Position numbers and translations under genes: made by a program. Shown here piece by piece: positions 36,006-43,525 of a DNA stretch of 51,450 nucleotides. Numbering within the stretch: the first letter of the stretch is position 1; each line of letters opens with the position of its first letter. Source of the stretch: an uncultured Bacteroidales bacterium (lineage in GTDB: Bacteria; Bacteroidota; Bacteroidia; Bacteroidales; UBA932); the NCBI GenBank assembly GCA_905234795.1, contig CAJOIQ010000012.1, positions 1 to 51,450 on the forward strand, written 5' to 3'. The notes beneath the pieces were generated by a model. The model did not search any database, was not told where the DNA came from, and saw only the letters and a list, made by a program, of their open reading frames with translations.

Positions 36006-37853
36006 CTATTCCTGTCCCTCCGCTTCCTTGGCGCGGATCTGCGCTTTCAGTTCTTCCAGCTTGGCCTTGGCGGCGTCGATACGTTCCTGCATCTGGGCCT
36101 TGAGTTTTTCGGCACCCTTGCTCATACCGAAGAAACCGATATTGTTCTCGTAGGTCTGAATCTCCTGCTGCAGGGCCGTGAACTGCTCCTTGAGACGGTC
36201 CACTTCGGTGAGGGGACGGCGCTCCTGGCGGGAAGAACCGCCACGCTCGTTCCTTCTGGCACCGCGGCCACCCTGGCCGGGGAACTTGGCTGCCATAGCC
36301 TCTTTGTAGGCAGCCTGAATGGCGTCTTTTTCCTTGAAAGGAACAAAGCCGATGGCATTCCATTTCTCCACGAAAGCCTTGCGGGCCTCGGCGTCGGTTT
36401 CCGGCGAGGGTTCATAGGCATTGATTTCCTCGATGAGGGCTTTCTTGGCGGCCAGATTGGCGCTCAGGCTGCCCTGACCGTCGGGACGGTTGTCTCGGGC
36501 TGTGAAGAAGGCATCGCAGGCGGCGCGGAAACGCTTCCAGATCTGTTCGCTCTTCTTGCGCGGCACGGCGCCAATCTCCTTCCACTGCTTCTGCAGCTCG
36601 ATGAGACGGTCGCTGGTGGCTTTCCAGTCCGTGCTGTCCTTGAGGGATTCGGCTTCCTCGATGATGGCCATCTTCTTGGCCAGGTTCTCGTTCATGCTGT
36701 CCTTGAACTCGCTGAAGGAAGCACGCTTGCGCTCGAAGAATTTGTCGCAGGCGGCGCGGAAGCGGTCATAGACCTTCTGGTTGTCCTTGCGGGTGGCAAA
36801 GCCGATGGTGCGCCATTTGGCCTGGATTTCCTCGATTTCCTTGGAGAGGGCGTTCCACTCGCTGGAGGAGGTGATTTCCTTGTTGGCAATTTCCTCTACC
36901 TGTTCGCACAGGGCGGTCTTGGCGGCCAGGTTGTCCTGCTGCTGGGCCTTCATGCCCTCAAAGTGGGCCTGGTAACGCTTGTTGATGACCGATGTGGCGG
37001 CGCGGAAACGCTCCCAGATCTCCTCACGGAATTCCTTGGCCACGGGGCCCAGGTCCTTCCATTGCTCGTGCAGTTTCTGGAGTTCCTTGAAGGCTTCCAC
37101 CACGTCCTCGTCCTGAGCCAGGGCCTCGGCCTGCTCGCAGAAAGCGGTCTTGGCTTCCAGGTTCTTCTTGAAATCCAGATCTCTAAGCTCCCGGTTGATA
37201 TCCACCAGGTCATAGAACTTGGTGATGTAGAGCTGATAAGTATCGTTGATGTCGCGGAAACTCTGCTGAGGCACGGGACCTACTTCCCGCCAGCGGTTCT
37301 GGATGTCCCGGAACTTGGGGAAGGCGTCCTTCATCTCTCCGGGCTCCTCCACCAGGGCTTTGAGCTCCTCGATGATAGCTTGTTTCTTGGCCAGGTTCTC
37401 CTCGCGGAGGGCATCCTGCGCCTTATTGTATTCGGCCCGGTCCTTCTTGTATGCCATGTACAAGGCCTTGAAACCGGCCTCGATGGCGGCGAAGGGGCTC
37501 ACGGGGCCGCTCTGGAGCGGAACCGTGGCGTCCTCGGCGGGCGTATTGTCGTCGGGTTCTTCTACTGTGGCGTCTTCGCCGGCAGCGGCTTTCTCCTTGG
37601 AAAGTTTCTTGTAGAAAGCCGATTTGATGGCGTCGGCTTCCTTGGACCGCTTCATGCTGTCCTCGCTGTCTTTCAATTCCTGGAACAGGATGGTAAGTTC
37701 GGCCAGCGTTTTGTCGGCCAGATTCACCACTTCCTCCTTCACTTCCTCAACAACTTCTTTCACCTCTTGGGCAACCTGTTCTGCTTTCTGTGCTACATCT
37801 GCGGTGGCGGGAACGGTCTCTTCCTGGACCACAGGCTTCAATTCTTCAGTCAT
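36006..37853 (-). CDS. DUF349 repeat protein
   Basis: A 615-residue, highly charged, mostly helical protein. After an acidic N-terminal third (rich in Glu, Val, Ala), it has about five repeats of the DUF349 type, recognisable by WKDLGPVAKEFREEIWERFR-like blocks, also WREVGPVPQQSFRDI, WRTIGFATRKDNQKVYDRFR, and WKEIGAVPRKKSEQIWKRFR. The end is a coiled coil with GFFGMSKGAEKLKAQMQERI. Function is unknown in this lineage; some DUF349 proteins are implicated in ribosome or stress-related roles. The tight spacing to yidC suggests a link to membrane-protein biogenesis, which is inference. Confidence 0.88.
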   Translation of the reverse strand: MTEELKPVVQEETVPATADVAQKAEQVAQEVKEVVEEVKEEVVNLADKTLAELTILFQELKDSEDSMKRSKEADAIKSAFYKKLSKEKAAAGEDATVEEPDDNTPAEDATVPLQSGPVSPFAAIEAGFKALYMAYKKDRAEYNKAQDALREENLAKKQAIIEELKALVEEPGEMKDAFPKFRDIQNRWREVGPVPQQSFRDINDTYQLYITKFYDLVDINRELRDLDFKKNLEAKTAFCEQAEALAQDEDVVEAFKELQKLHEQWKDLGPVAKEFREEIWERFRAATSVINKRYQAHFEGMKAQQQDNLAAKTALCEQVEEIANKEITSSSEWNALSKEIEEIQAKWRTIGFATRKDNQKVYDRFRAACDKFFERKRASFSEFKDSMNENLAKKMAIIEEAESLKDSTDWKATSDRLIELQKQWKEIGAVPRKKSEQIWKRFRAACDAFFTARDNRPDGQGSLSANLAAKKALIEEINAYEPSPETDAEARKAFVEKWNAIGFVPFKEKDAIQAAYKEAMAAKFPGQGGRGARRNERGGSSRQERRPLTEVDRLKEQFTALQQEIQTYENNIGFFGMSKGAEKLKAQMQERIDAAKAKLEELKAQIRAKEAEGQE

Positions 37854-37885
37854 GCTTAATCAAATAAAGGTTTAACAATAGCTCA

Positions 37886-37923
37886 CAAATATACGAATAT
37901 TCCGCGAAAAAACGCTATTTTTG
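37886..37923. promoter_or_regulatory. Divergent -7 boxes for the DUF349 gene (minus) and trmD (plus)
   Basis: Minus strand TATATTTG (37893-37886) faces the DUF349 gene with a leader of about 30 nt. Plus strand TATTTTTG (37916-37923) precedes the trmD ATG by 18 nt. Neither has a clear TTTG at 19-21 nt, so only the -7 elements are supported. Confidence 0.5.
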
Positions 37924-37941
37924 CAACACAATCGTATAGCC

Positions 37942-38619
37942 ATGCTCAGAATAGACATCATCAGCGTAGTCCCCGAACTCCTGGACAGTCCCCTAAGCCA
38001 TTCCATTCCCGGCCGCGCCGTGAAAAAGGGCCTTGCCGAGATTCATGTACACGACCTCCGGAAGTACGGTCTGGGCAGCCGCCAGACCGTGGACGACTAC
38101 TCCTACGGCGGAGACGCCGGCATGGTGATGATGGTAGAGCCCGTTTTCAACTGCATCAATGACCTGAAGGCGCAGCGCCATTACGACGAAGTCATCTACA
38201 TGGCCCCGGATGGCGAAATCCTCACCCAGGGCATTGCCAACGAGCTTTCCCTCAAGGAGAACATCATCCTGCTGTGCGGCCACTACAAGGGCATCGACGA
38301 GAGAATCCGGGAGCATCTCATCACCCGGGAAATCTCTGTGGGAGACTTCGTGGTGAGCGGCGGGGAAATCCCCGCGGCGCTGCTGGCCGATTCCATCATC
38401 CGCCTGGTGCCCGGCGTACTCACCGACGAAACATCGGCCCTGAGCGATTCCTTCCAGGACGGCCTGGTCTCCCCTCCCGTCTACACGCGTCCGGCCGAAT
38501 TCAACGGCTGGAAAGTGCCCGATGTCCTGCTGAGCGGCAACCCCAAACTCATCCAGGCCTGGCAGGACGAACAAGCCGTGGCCCGCACCCGGGAACGCCG
38601 GCCCGAACTCCTCAAATAG
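37942..38619 (+). CDS. trmD: tRNA (guanine-N1)-methyltransferase
   Basis: A 225-residue SPOUT methyltransferase that methylates G37 of tRNAs. The start [14 protein letters not shown] (37942), [29 protein letters not shown], and [19 protein letters not shown] are diagnostic, the last forming the SAM-binding knot. A TTG at 37921 begins the open frame but the ATG at 37942 matches the family start. Here it is not in the usual rpsP-rimM-trmD-rplS cluster, as is normal for Bacteroidota. Confidence 0.95.
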   Translation: MLRIDIISVVPELLDSPLSHSIPGRAVKKGLAEIHVHDLRKYGLGSRQTVDDYSYGGDAGMVMMVEPVFNCINDLKAQRHYDEVIYMAPDGEILTQGIANELSLKENIILLCGHYKGIDERIREHLITREISVGDFVVSGGEIPAALLADSIIRLVPGVLTDETSALSDSFQDGLVSPPVYTRPAEFNGWKVPDVLLSGNPKLIQAWQDEQAVARTRERRPELLK

Positions 38620-38639
38620 TTTTTCTATTCTTTTTTTAT

Positions 38640-38647
38640 TATCTTTG
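38640..38647 (+). promoter_or_regulatory. -7 box before the K+ channel gene
   Basis: TATCTTTG lies 20 nt before the ATG at 38668, directly after a T-rich stretch (38621-38639) that follows the trmD stop. No TTTG is present at the -33 position. Confidence 0.45.
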
Positions 38648-38667
38648 AGGTTGAAAACGTTAGCCAC

Positions 38668-39459
38668 ATGACACCTTTCAACCGTCAAAGACTGTTCCAG
38701 ATAGTTGAACCGGGAGATTATTCCCGGGATAAAGCATCCTATGCCTACGACATCCTGATGCTGGTGGCCATCTTCGCCAGCATCATCCCCCTGATGTTCG
38801 TTGAAAGCTGCGCTACCTTCCATGTAATCGAGCAGGTAACCGTGGTGCTCTTCATCATGGACTATATCTACCGCTGGTCCACGGCCGACCTCAAGCTCAA
38901 AAAAGACTGGGTATCCTTCCTCATCTATCCCTTCACCCCCTGGGCCATTATAGACCTGGTATCCATCCTGCCGGCATTCACCATGCTTTCCCAAGGCTTC
39001 AAGATCCTGCGTATGGCACGCCTGCTCAGGATCCTTCGCCTGCTCAAGATCATCCGCTATGCCACCCAGATCCGAATCCTGCTGGACGTGATCAGAAAGG
39101 AAAAACGGGTCCTGCTCACCGTGCTGGGCATTTCCGTTTTCTATGTGTTCATTACGGCGCTCATCATGTTCAACGCCGAGCCCCACATCAACCCGGTCAC
39201 GGGAGAACCCACCTTCCGGGATTTCTACGACGCCCTGTACTGGGCCACCGTCACCCTTACTACCGTGGGATACGGAGACATGGTGCCTGTCACCAACCTG
39301 GGCCGGCTGGTGAGCATGCTCTCCTCCCTGTTCGGCGTGGCTGTCATCGCCCTTCCTTCCGGCGTTATCACGGCCAGTTATCTGGATGAATTGAGGGCCT
39401 TGCGCAAAAAGGGCATCCCCACCGACGACACTCCCAAAGACAATAACCAAAACCAATAA
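38668..39459 (+). CDS. Six-helix potassium channel (voltage-gated type)
   Basis: A 263-residue ion channel. Helices S1-S3 are in residues 25-105, the S4 helix is FKILRMARLLRILRLLKIIR (112-131) with a regular series of Arg/Lys, and the pore loop contains TLTTVGYGDMVP (selectivity filter TVGYGD 199-204) followed by S6. It should conduct K+ across the inner membrane. A short polar tail follows S6 without an RCK domain. The next gene begins 2 nt after its stop. Confidence 0.93.
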   Translation: MTPFNRQRLFQIVEPGDYSRDKASYAYDILMLVAIFASIIPLMFVESCATFHVIEQVTVVLFIMDYIYRWSTADLKLKKDWVSFLIYPFTPWAIIDLVSILPAFTMLSQGFKILRMARLLRILRLLKIIRYATQIRILLDVIRKEKRVLLTVLGISVFYVFITALIMFNAEPHINPVTGEPTFRDFYDALYWATVTLTTVGYGDMVPVTNLGRLVSMLSSLFGVAVIALPSGVITASYLDELRALRKKGIPTDDTPKDNNQNQ

Positions 39460-39461
39460 CC

Positions 39462-40274
39462 ATGAAAAGAATCCTTGTGTACATCCTGGCAGCGGCCGCC
39501 CTGTTTACGTCCTGCGGCACCAAAGGGTACGAATACACCGAGCAAGAACTCATCCTGGACAGCGGCGGCAACAAGGTATATGGCGTGCTGTACCACCCCG
39601 TCCATATAGCCAAAGCCCCGCTCATCGTGCTGTGCCACGGGTTTGGAGGCAGCTATGTCCATGGCTTGCAATATGCCAAGGAATACGCTCCCATGGGCTT
39701 TGCCGTATACAGCTTCGACTTCTGTGGCGGCAACAACGACAACCGCTCCGACGGCAAAACCACCGACATGTCCATTTTCACGGAAAAGGCCGACCTTAAC
39801 GCCGTGCTGGACCAGCTGATGCAGCTCAGCTTCATAGACAAGGACAATGTCACGCTCATCGGAGAAAGCCAGGGCGGTCTGGTGGCGGCCATGGTGGCGG
39901 CCGAACGTCCCCAGGACATCAAGCGCATGGCGCTCATCTACCCTGCTTTCTGTATCAAGGACGACTGGGTCAAGTTATATCCCCAGCTCACCGACATGCC
40001 GGACGGCCTGTATTACTGGGGTGTCAAGTTGGGCCGCACCTACCTGAAGGACCTCTACGACTTTGATACTTATGGTACCATTGCCAAGTACGAGGGGCCC
40101 GTGGCTATCTTCCACGGAGACGCCGACACCACGGTTCCCGTAGAGTACTCCATCAAGGCAAAGGAGGCCTACAAGAACGCCACCCTCACCATCTATCCCG
40201 GAGAGGAACACGGCTTCAAGGCCGGGGCCGAAAAGAAGACGCTCAATGCTATCAAAAAGATGCTTCAGGAGTAG
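39462..40274 (+). CDS. Lipoprotein alpha/beta hydrolase (cinnamoyl-esterase-like)
   Basis: A 270-residue protein with a lipoprotein signal (AAALFTSC, Cys18). The hydrolase fold is clear: oxyanion region CHGFGGS (59-64), nucleophile elbow GESQGG (Ser136), acid in HGDADTTVP (Asp222) and EEHGF (His250). A lid of about 45 residues is inserted after the nucleophile strand (165-210), as in cinnamoyl/feruloyl esterases such as Est1E and Lj0536. It may release phenolic acids from dietary fibre at the cell surface; substrate is inference. Co-transcribed with the K+ channel gene. Confidence 0.85.
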   Translation: MKRILVYILAAAALFTSCGTKGYEYTEQELILDSGGNKVYGVLYHPVHIAKAPLIVLCHGFGGSYVHGLQYAKEYAPMGFAVYSFDFCGGNNDNRSDGKTTDMSIFTEKADLNAVLDQLMQLSFIDKDNVTLIGESQGGLVAAMVAAERPQDIKRMALIYPAFCIKDDWVKLYPQLTDMPDGLYYWGVKLGRTYLKDLYDFDTYGTIAKYEGPVAIFHGDADTTVPVEYSIKAKEAYKNATLTIYPGEEHGFKAGAEKKTLNAIKKMLQE

Positions 40275-40294
40275 TCAAGTTCAAGAATATCAAC

Positions 40295-40328
40295 AAAATA
40301 AGGCTCGCATCACTGCGAGCCTTATTTT
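40295..40328. terminator. Strong bidirectional terminator
   Basis: AAAATAAGGCTCGCA (40295-40309) and TGCGAGCCTTATTTT (40314-40328) form a perfect 15-bp stem with the tetraloop TCAC; an A-run precedes and a T-run follows on each strand. It ends the esterase transcript on the plus strand and the TonB-receptor or small-RNA transcript on the minus strand. Confidence 0.92.
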
Positions 40329-40402
40329 GGTTAGTTAGTAGTGTATTCTTACCTTAAGAAGAAGGTTAATTAGTTGGTTAGAAGATGCGTTCTTACTTTT
40401 TC
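40295..40402 (-). ncRNA. Candidate small RNA, about 105 nt
   Basis: A consensus promoter at 40438-40408 reads into this stretch and the terminator 40328-40295 ends it. On the minus strand there is no ATG-initiated reading frame. The RNA holds two similar segments beginning GTAAGAA (one continuing CGCATCTTCTAACC, the other TACACTACTAACTAACC), a small CCTT-CTTCTT-AAGG hairpin, and a pyrimidine-rich stretch ACCTTCTTCTT that could pair with ribosome-binding sites. It is also in the 3' untranslated region of the TonB receptor. I do not recognise a family. Confidence 0.5.
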
Positions 40403-40407
40403 TAATG

Positions 40408-40438
40408 CAAAGATAAATAAAGTTTTTTAAACTGCAAA
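40408..40438 (-). promoter_or_regulatory. Promoter of the candidate small RNA
   Basis: On the minus strand TTTG (40438-40435), 19 nt, TATCTTTG (40415-40408) is a perfect match to the consensus, with the same -7 octamer as the rpsF promoter. No protein gene lies downstream of it on that strand before the terminator. The rest of the 198-bp gap (40275-40472) is A/T-rich with no gene that I can see. Confidence 0.7.
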
Positions 40439-40472
40439 TTTTATTAAACATTTCTTTATTAAATAAATTTTT

Positions 40473-42653
40473 TTAAAAACTATAGCGCATCTTGAGCATC
40501 ACGTTCAGCGGTGCCTGTGGATAGACGCCCATACCATAATACACTTGTCCGGAATCGGCGCTATAAGCCTCCCAGCGCCACCCGGCGGCATAATACATCC
40601 TGTTGAATAGATTATTGGCATATAAGGCTATTTCCAGATTCCCTAAGCCTAAACCCCATTTCTGGCTGACGCTGGCACCGGATACAAAGTAGGCCGGAAC
40701 CGCCAGATCCTCCCTCATGGAATTGTCCAGATACTGCTTCCCCACATACTTCCCGTTCAAGCTCAGGGTACCGCCTTTCCACGGGAAGAGTTCCAGCCGG
40801 ACCATTCCCGTCACCGAAGGCGACATCAGCATGGTGGTACAGCCGTAGGAAACGGGGAGCGTGGCGCCGGAATAGTCGTCATAGGGAACGTAGGAGGTGT
40901 AATCGGCTATCTGGTTTCGGGACAGGGTGGTGTTTCCGTCCAGGCGCAGCCATTTCCACGGCTGCCAACCGGCGGCCAGTTCAATCCCCCGTCGCCAGGC
41001 GCGCGGTACGTTCTCTTTAATGGCATAGCCGGAATCGGACAGGCGGCCGGTTTCCAGCAGCATATCACGGTATTCCATGGCATACACGTTGGCCGACAGG
41101 ACAAGGTTATCAGCGCTGAACTGATACCCGGCCTCCAGGTCCAGCATCCGTTCCGGCCTGATTTCCAGGCCATTGCCCTTGATGTTCTCCTTGATGTCGC
41201 TCCGGCCGGGTTCCCGGTGCCCTAACGCCGCAGAAAAATACAGCTTATGGCCGCCCCAGGATGCCGTAAGGCCGGCACGGGGGTTAAAGAAACGCCAGCG
41301 CGGGTGATAATCGAAACGGTCGGCCGCATTGCGTCCGTATTCAATCCAGTCGTCATCTACTCCGGTAAAATGGTAGCCGATGCTGCGATACTGGAGGTCG
41401 GCATAGGCCGTGAGCCAGGGCCAGGGGCGGTATTCGGCACGCAGGAAGGCCGATCCCTCCAGCTTGCGGCCGTAGTTGGCATACCAGTCCGGGGAAGTGA
41501 CGTCTCCCTTCGTCCTTACCCACAGCACCTGCCCCCGGTGCGCGCCCCGGTAATAACTGCCATTCAGCCCCAGGGTCACGTCCAGCTGGGCCGAACGGTA
41601 GCGAAGGTTGGAGTTCAGGACAAAAAAGTCGTTGTCCATCTTCTTGCGGTAGGTGATGTCGGAACGGGAGTGATCGGAGAAACCGTAGTTCTTCAGTTTC
41701 TTGTTGGTTTTGTAATACTCGTCATAGCCATCCCCGCGGGTATAATCAAAGGTATTGGTCCAGGTCCAGCGGTCGCCAAAGGCCCGGGTGTAGTTGAGCT
41801 GCAGGTGATGCTGGGCATAATTGTCGGTCTGATTGGGGTAATAGCAAATATTCCCGTCGTCATCCTTGTACTCCCCCGCTCCGTTATATCGCCGGTCAAT
41901 GGCATACTGCTCCAGGTCGATACCGTCCCAGGTGATGCCGCTTTTCTGTTTGCCCATCAGGTAGGTCAGGCGCAGGGATCGCGGGCCGCACATCCAGCCC
42001 AGTACAGCGAACAAGGAAGAGGAACGGACAAAAGCGTTGCGGATATAACCGTCCGTGCGTCCCAGGTTGGCCGCCACGTTAAAATACCAGCCGCCCGGCA
42101 GCAGGCCCGTAGAGGTATAAAGCGAGCCGATAAAGGTGCCGTAGGAACCGGCCGACAAATCCAGGGACCCCGTGGGCACCGCCCCCACCATGGCCGTATT
42201 CATATTGACGCTGGCCCCGAAGGCACCGGCACCGTTGGCGCTGGTTCCCAGTCCACGCTGCACCTGAACGCCGGAAAGCATGGCGGTGAGCGCCGGGATA
42301 TTCACCCAGAACACTTCCTGGCTTTCGGCGTCATTGAGCGTAATGCCATTGAGCGTAACGTTGATCTGGCTACCCTTGGATCCGCGGATGGTCATGGCCG
42401 AATTCCCCAGTCCGGTACCGCCTTCGTTGTAGGTAACCACCGACGGCAGCAGGTCCAGGGCCATGGGCAGCGAGGCCATGGGATTGGCCTGTTGCAACTG
42501 GTCCTTGGAGACGGATGTAAACGTAACGGGAGTCTGTTTGCCGGCACGTGAGACCGACACCACAGCCGAGTCCAGACGCTCGGTCTTTTCTTCCTGTGCT
42601 TTTACGCACAACGGCAGCACGCACAGCGCTGCCAAAAGCAAAGTTTTTTTCAT
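40473..42653 (-). CDS. TonB-dependent receptor, probable thiamin transporter
   Basis: A 726-residue outer-membrane receptor: signal peptide (1-19, CVKAQ), plug domain (about 30-150, with MALDLLPSVVTYNEGG, then NSAMTIRGSKGSQINVTLNG), then a beta barrel ending in the terminal Phe of MLKMRYSF. There is no N-terminal carboxypeptidase-like domain, so it is not of the SusC type. A TPP riboswitch directly upstream implies thiamin or a precursor as substrate, as for the known thiamin receptor of Bacteroides. No PnuT-like inner-membrane transporter or thiamin kinase gene follows; they must be elsewhere. Confidence 0.9.
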   Translation of the reverse strand: MKKTLLLAALCVLPLCVKAQEEKTERLDSAVVSVSRAGKQTPVTFTSVSKDQLQQANPMASLPMALDLLPSVVTYNEGGTGLGNSAMTIRGSKGSQINVTLNGITLNDAESQEVFWVNIPALTAMLSGVQVQRGLGTSANGAGAFGASVNMNTAMVGAVPTGSLDLSAGSYGTFIGSLYTSTGLLPGGWYFNVAANLGRTDGYIRNAFVRSSSLFAVLGWMCGPRSLRLTYLMGKQKSGITWDGIDLEQYAIDRRYNGAGEYKDDDGNICYYPNQTDNYAQHHLQLNYTRAFGDRWTWTNTFDYTRGDGYDEYYKTNKKLKNYGFSDHSRSDITYRKKMDNDFFVLNSNLRYRSAQLDVTLGLNGSYYRGAHRGQVLWVRTKGDVTSPDWYANYGRKLEGSAFLRAEYRPWPWLTAYADLQYRSIGYHFTGVDDDWIEYGRNAADRFDYHPRWRFFNPRAGLTASWGGHKLYFSAALGHREPGRSDIKENIKGNGLEIRPERMLDLEAGYQFSADNLVLSANVYAMEYRDMLLETGRLSDSGYAIKENVPRAWRRGIELAAGWQPWKWLRLDGNTTLSRNQIADYTSYVPYDDYSGATLPVSYGCTTMLMSPSVTGMVRLELFPWKGGTLSLNGKYVGKQYLDNSMREDLAVPAYFVSGASVSQKWGLGLGNLEIALYANNLFNRMYYAAGWRWEAYSADSGQVYYGMGVYPQAPLNVMLKMRYSF

Positions 42654-42654
42654 T

Positions 42655-42729
42655 TTTCCTTACGACGGTATGAACCGTATCAAGTTATGAGGGTATAATC
42701 TCAATCCGGACCTTCCGGATACCCCTGTT
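42655..42729 (-). promoter_or_regulatory. TPP riboswitch (THI element)
   Basis: Read on the minus strand: GGGGTA (42725-42720), a TCCGG/CCGGA hairpin (42719-42705), TGAGA (42703-42699), ACCC (42694-42691), then CTTGATACGG, a short ACGG/CCGT stem, and CGTAAGGA (42665-42658). These match the conserved parts of the thiamin pyrophosphate riboswitch (GGGG, CTGAGA, ACCC, CCTGAT, GCGTAGGGA). The terminal AAGGAAAA is also the ribosome-binding site 4-8 nt before the receptor ATG, so ligand binding probably blocks translation. It begins 3 nt after the stop of the upstream co-directional gene. Confidence 0.88.
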
Positions 42730-42731
42730 AT

Positions 42732-43478
42732 TTATTTCTTTATCAATTCAATCTGGTAGAGCCTGGGCCAGTTTTTTCCGGTAACGTAAATGCGGCCGGC
42801 GGCATCTACTGCGATGCCGTTGAGGACGTCGGTGGCCGATGTATACAAGGCGTTGGGCAGCAGGCCGGTGCAGTCCACGCTGGATTCTACCTTGCCGGTC
42901 TCAGGGTCAATGATCACAATCATGTCCGTGAGGTACACGTTGGCCCAGATCTTACCGTCTATCCATTCCAGCTCGTTCAGGTTGCGCAGCGGGCGGCCGT
43001 TGAGCGTCACAGGCAGTTTTTTCTGGACTTTGAGGTCCTTGTCCATGAAATACAGCTGGGAACTGCCGTCGCTGGCAATGAGTTGCTTCCCGTCCGTAGT
43101 GAGGCCCCAGCCTTCCCGGGGATAACCCACAGTCTGCTTGAAGCTGAGGGTTTTGGCATCGTAGCGGAAGGCCACCTTATTGGTCCAGGTGAGGATGTAC
43201 ATGTCGTCCCCCAGGATGACGGAACCTTCCCCGAAGTATTTCCGGTTCAGCTTTTTCTCCACGATGGATGCTCCGGTGTCCAAATCCACGGTGCGGATGG
43301 TGCTGGTCCCATACTGGCCGGTGGTCTCATACAGGGTACCGTTGTGAAAAAAAAGTCCCTGGGTATAGGCTTCCACGCTGTGCGGATACTCCTTGACCAC
43401 CCTGGGCCTGTACTGCTTTACCTGAGCCGTGCAGGCACAGGTGACAAAAAGCAGGGTTATGAGCAGCAGTTTCTTCAT
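42732..43478 (-). CDS. Glutaminyl-peptide cyclotransferase (plant-type)
   Basis: A 248-residue secreted beta-propeller of the glutamine cyclotransferase family. The start at 43478 (MKKLLLITLL) gives a signal peptide; CACTAQ may contain a lipidation Cys. Family blocks are visible: PHSVEAYTQGLFFHNGTLYETTG (in two parts), NRKYFGEGSVILGDDMYILTW, GWGLTTDGKQLIASDGSS, LNELEWIDGKIWANVY and YVTGKNWPRLYQIEL. It cyclises N-terminal Gln to pyroglutamate on exported proteins; such enzymes are known to act on the many Bacteroidota proteins with Gln after the signal cleavage. TATATTTG (43495-43488) 9 nt upstream gives a nearly leaderless mRNA. Confidence 0.92.
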   Translation of the reverse strand: MKKLLLITLLFVTCACTAQVKQYRPRVVKEYPHSVEAYTQGLFFHNGTLYETTGQYGTSTIRTVDLDTGASIVEKKLNRKYFGEGSVILGDDMYILTWTNKVAFRYDAKTLSFKQTVGYPREGWGLTTDGKQLIASDGSSQLYFMDKDLKVQKKLPVTLNGRPLRNLNELEWIDGKIWANVYLTDMIVIIDPETGKVESSVDCTGLLPNALYTSATDVLNGIAVDAAGRIYVTGKNWPRLYQIELIKK

Positions 43479-43508
43479 TTGGCAGTGCAAATATACACAA
43501 TAAATTTG
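43478..43508 (+). promoter_or_regulatory. Promoter of the Y-family polymerase operon
   Basis: TTTG (43478-43481), 19 nt, TAAATTTG (43501-43508), 17 nt before the ATG at 43526. It overlaps the divergent box of the cyclotransferase gene (minus strand TATATTTG 43495-43488) and its start codon. No LexA-like operator is recognised. Confidence 0.75.
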
Positions 43509-43525
43509 TTAAATTTACGCATCAG

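Noticed and set aside
40381..40472. Promoter at 40408-40438 as a promoter for a protein gene
   Set aside because: The only downstream feature on that strand before the terminator is a stretch without a start codon; the TonB receptor lies upstream of it.
42655..42729. Cobalamin riboswitch as an explanation of the structured leader before the TonB receptor
   Set aside because: The sequence is too short (75 nt) and has TGAGA, ACCC and the TTGAT...GTAAGGA blocks of the TPP class, with no B12-box.
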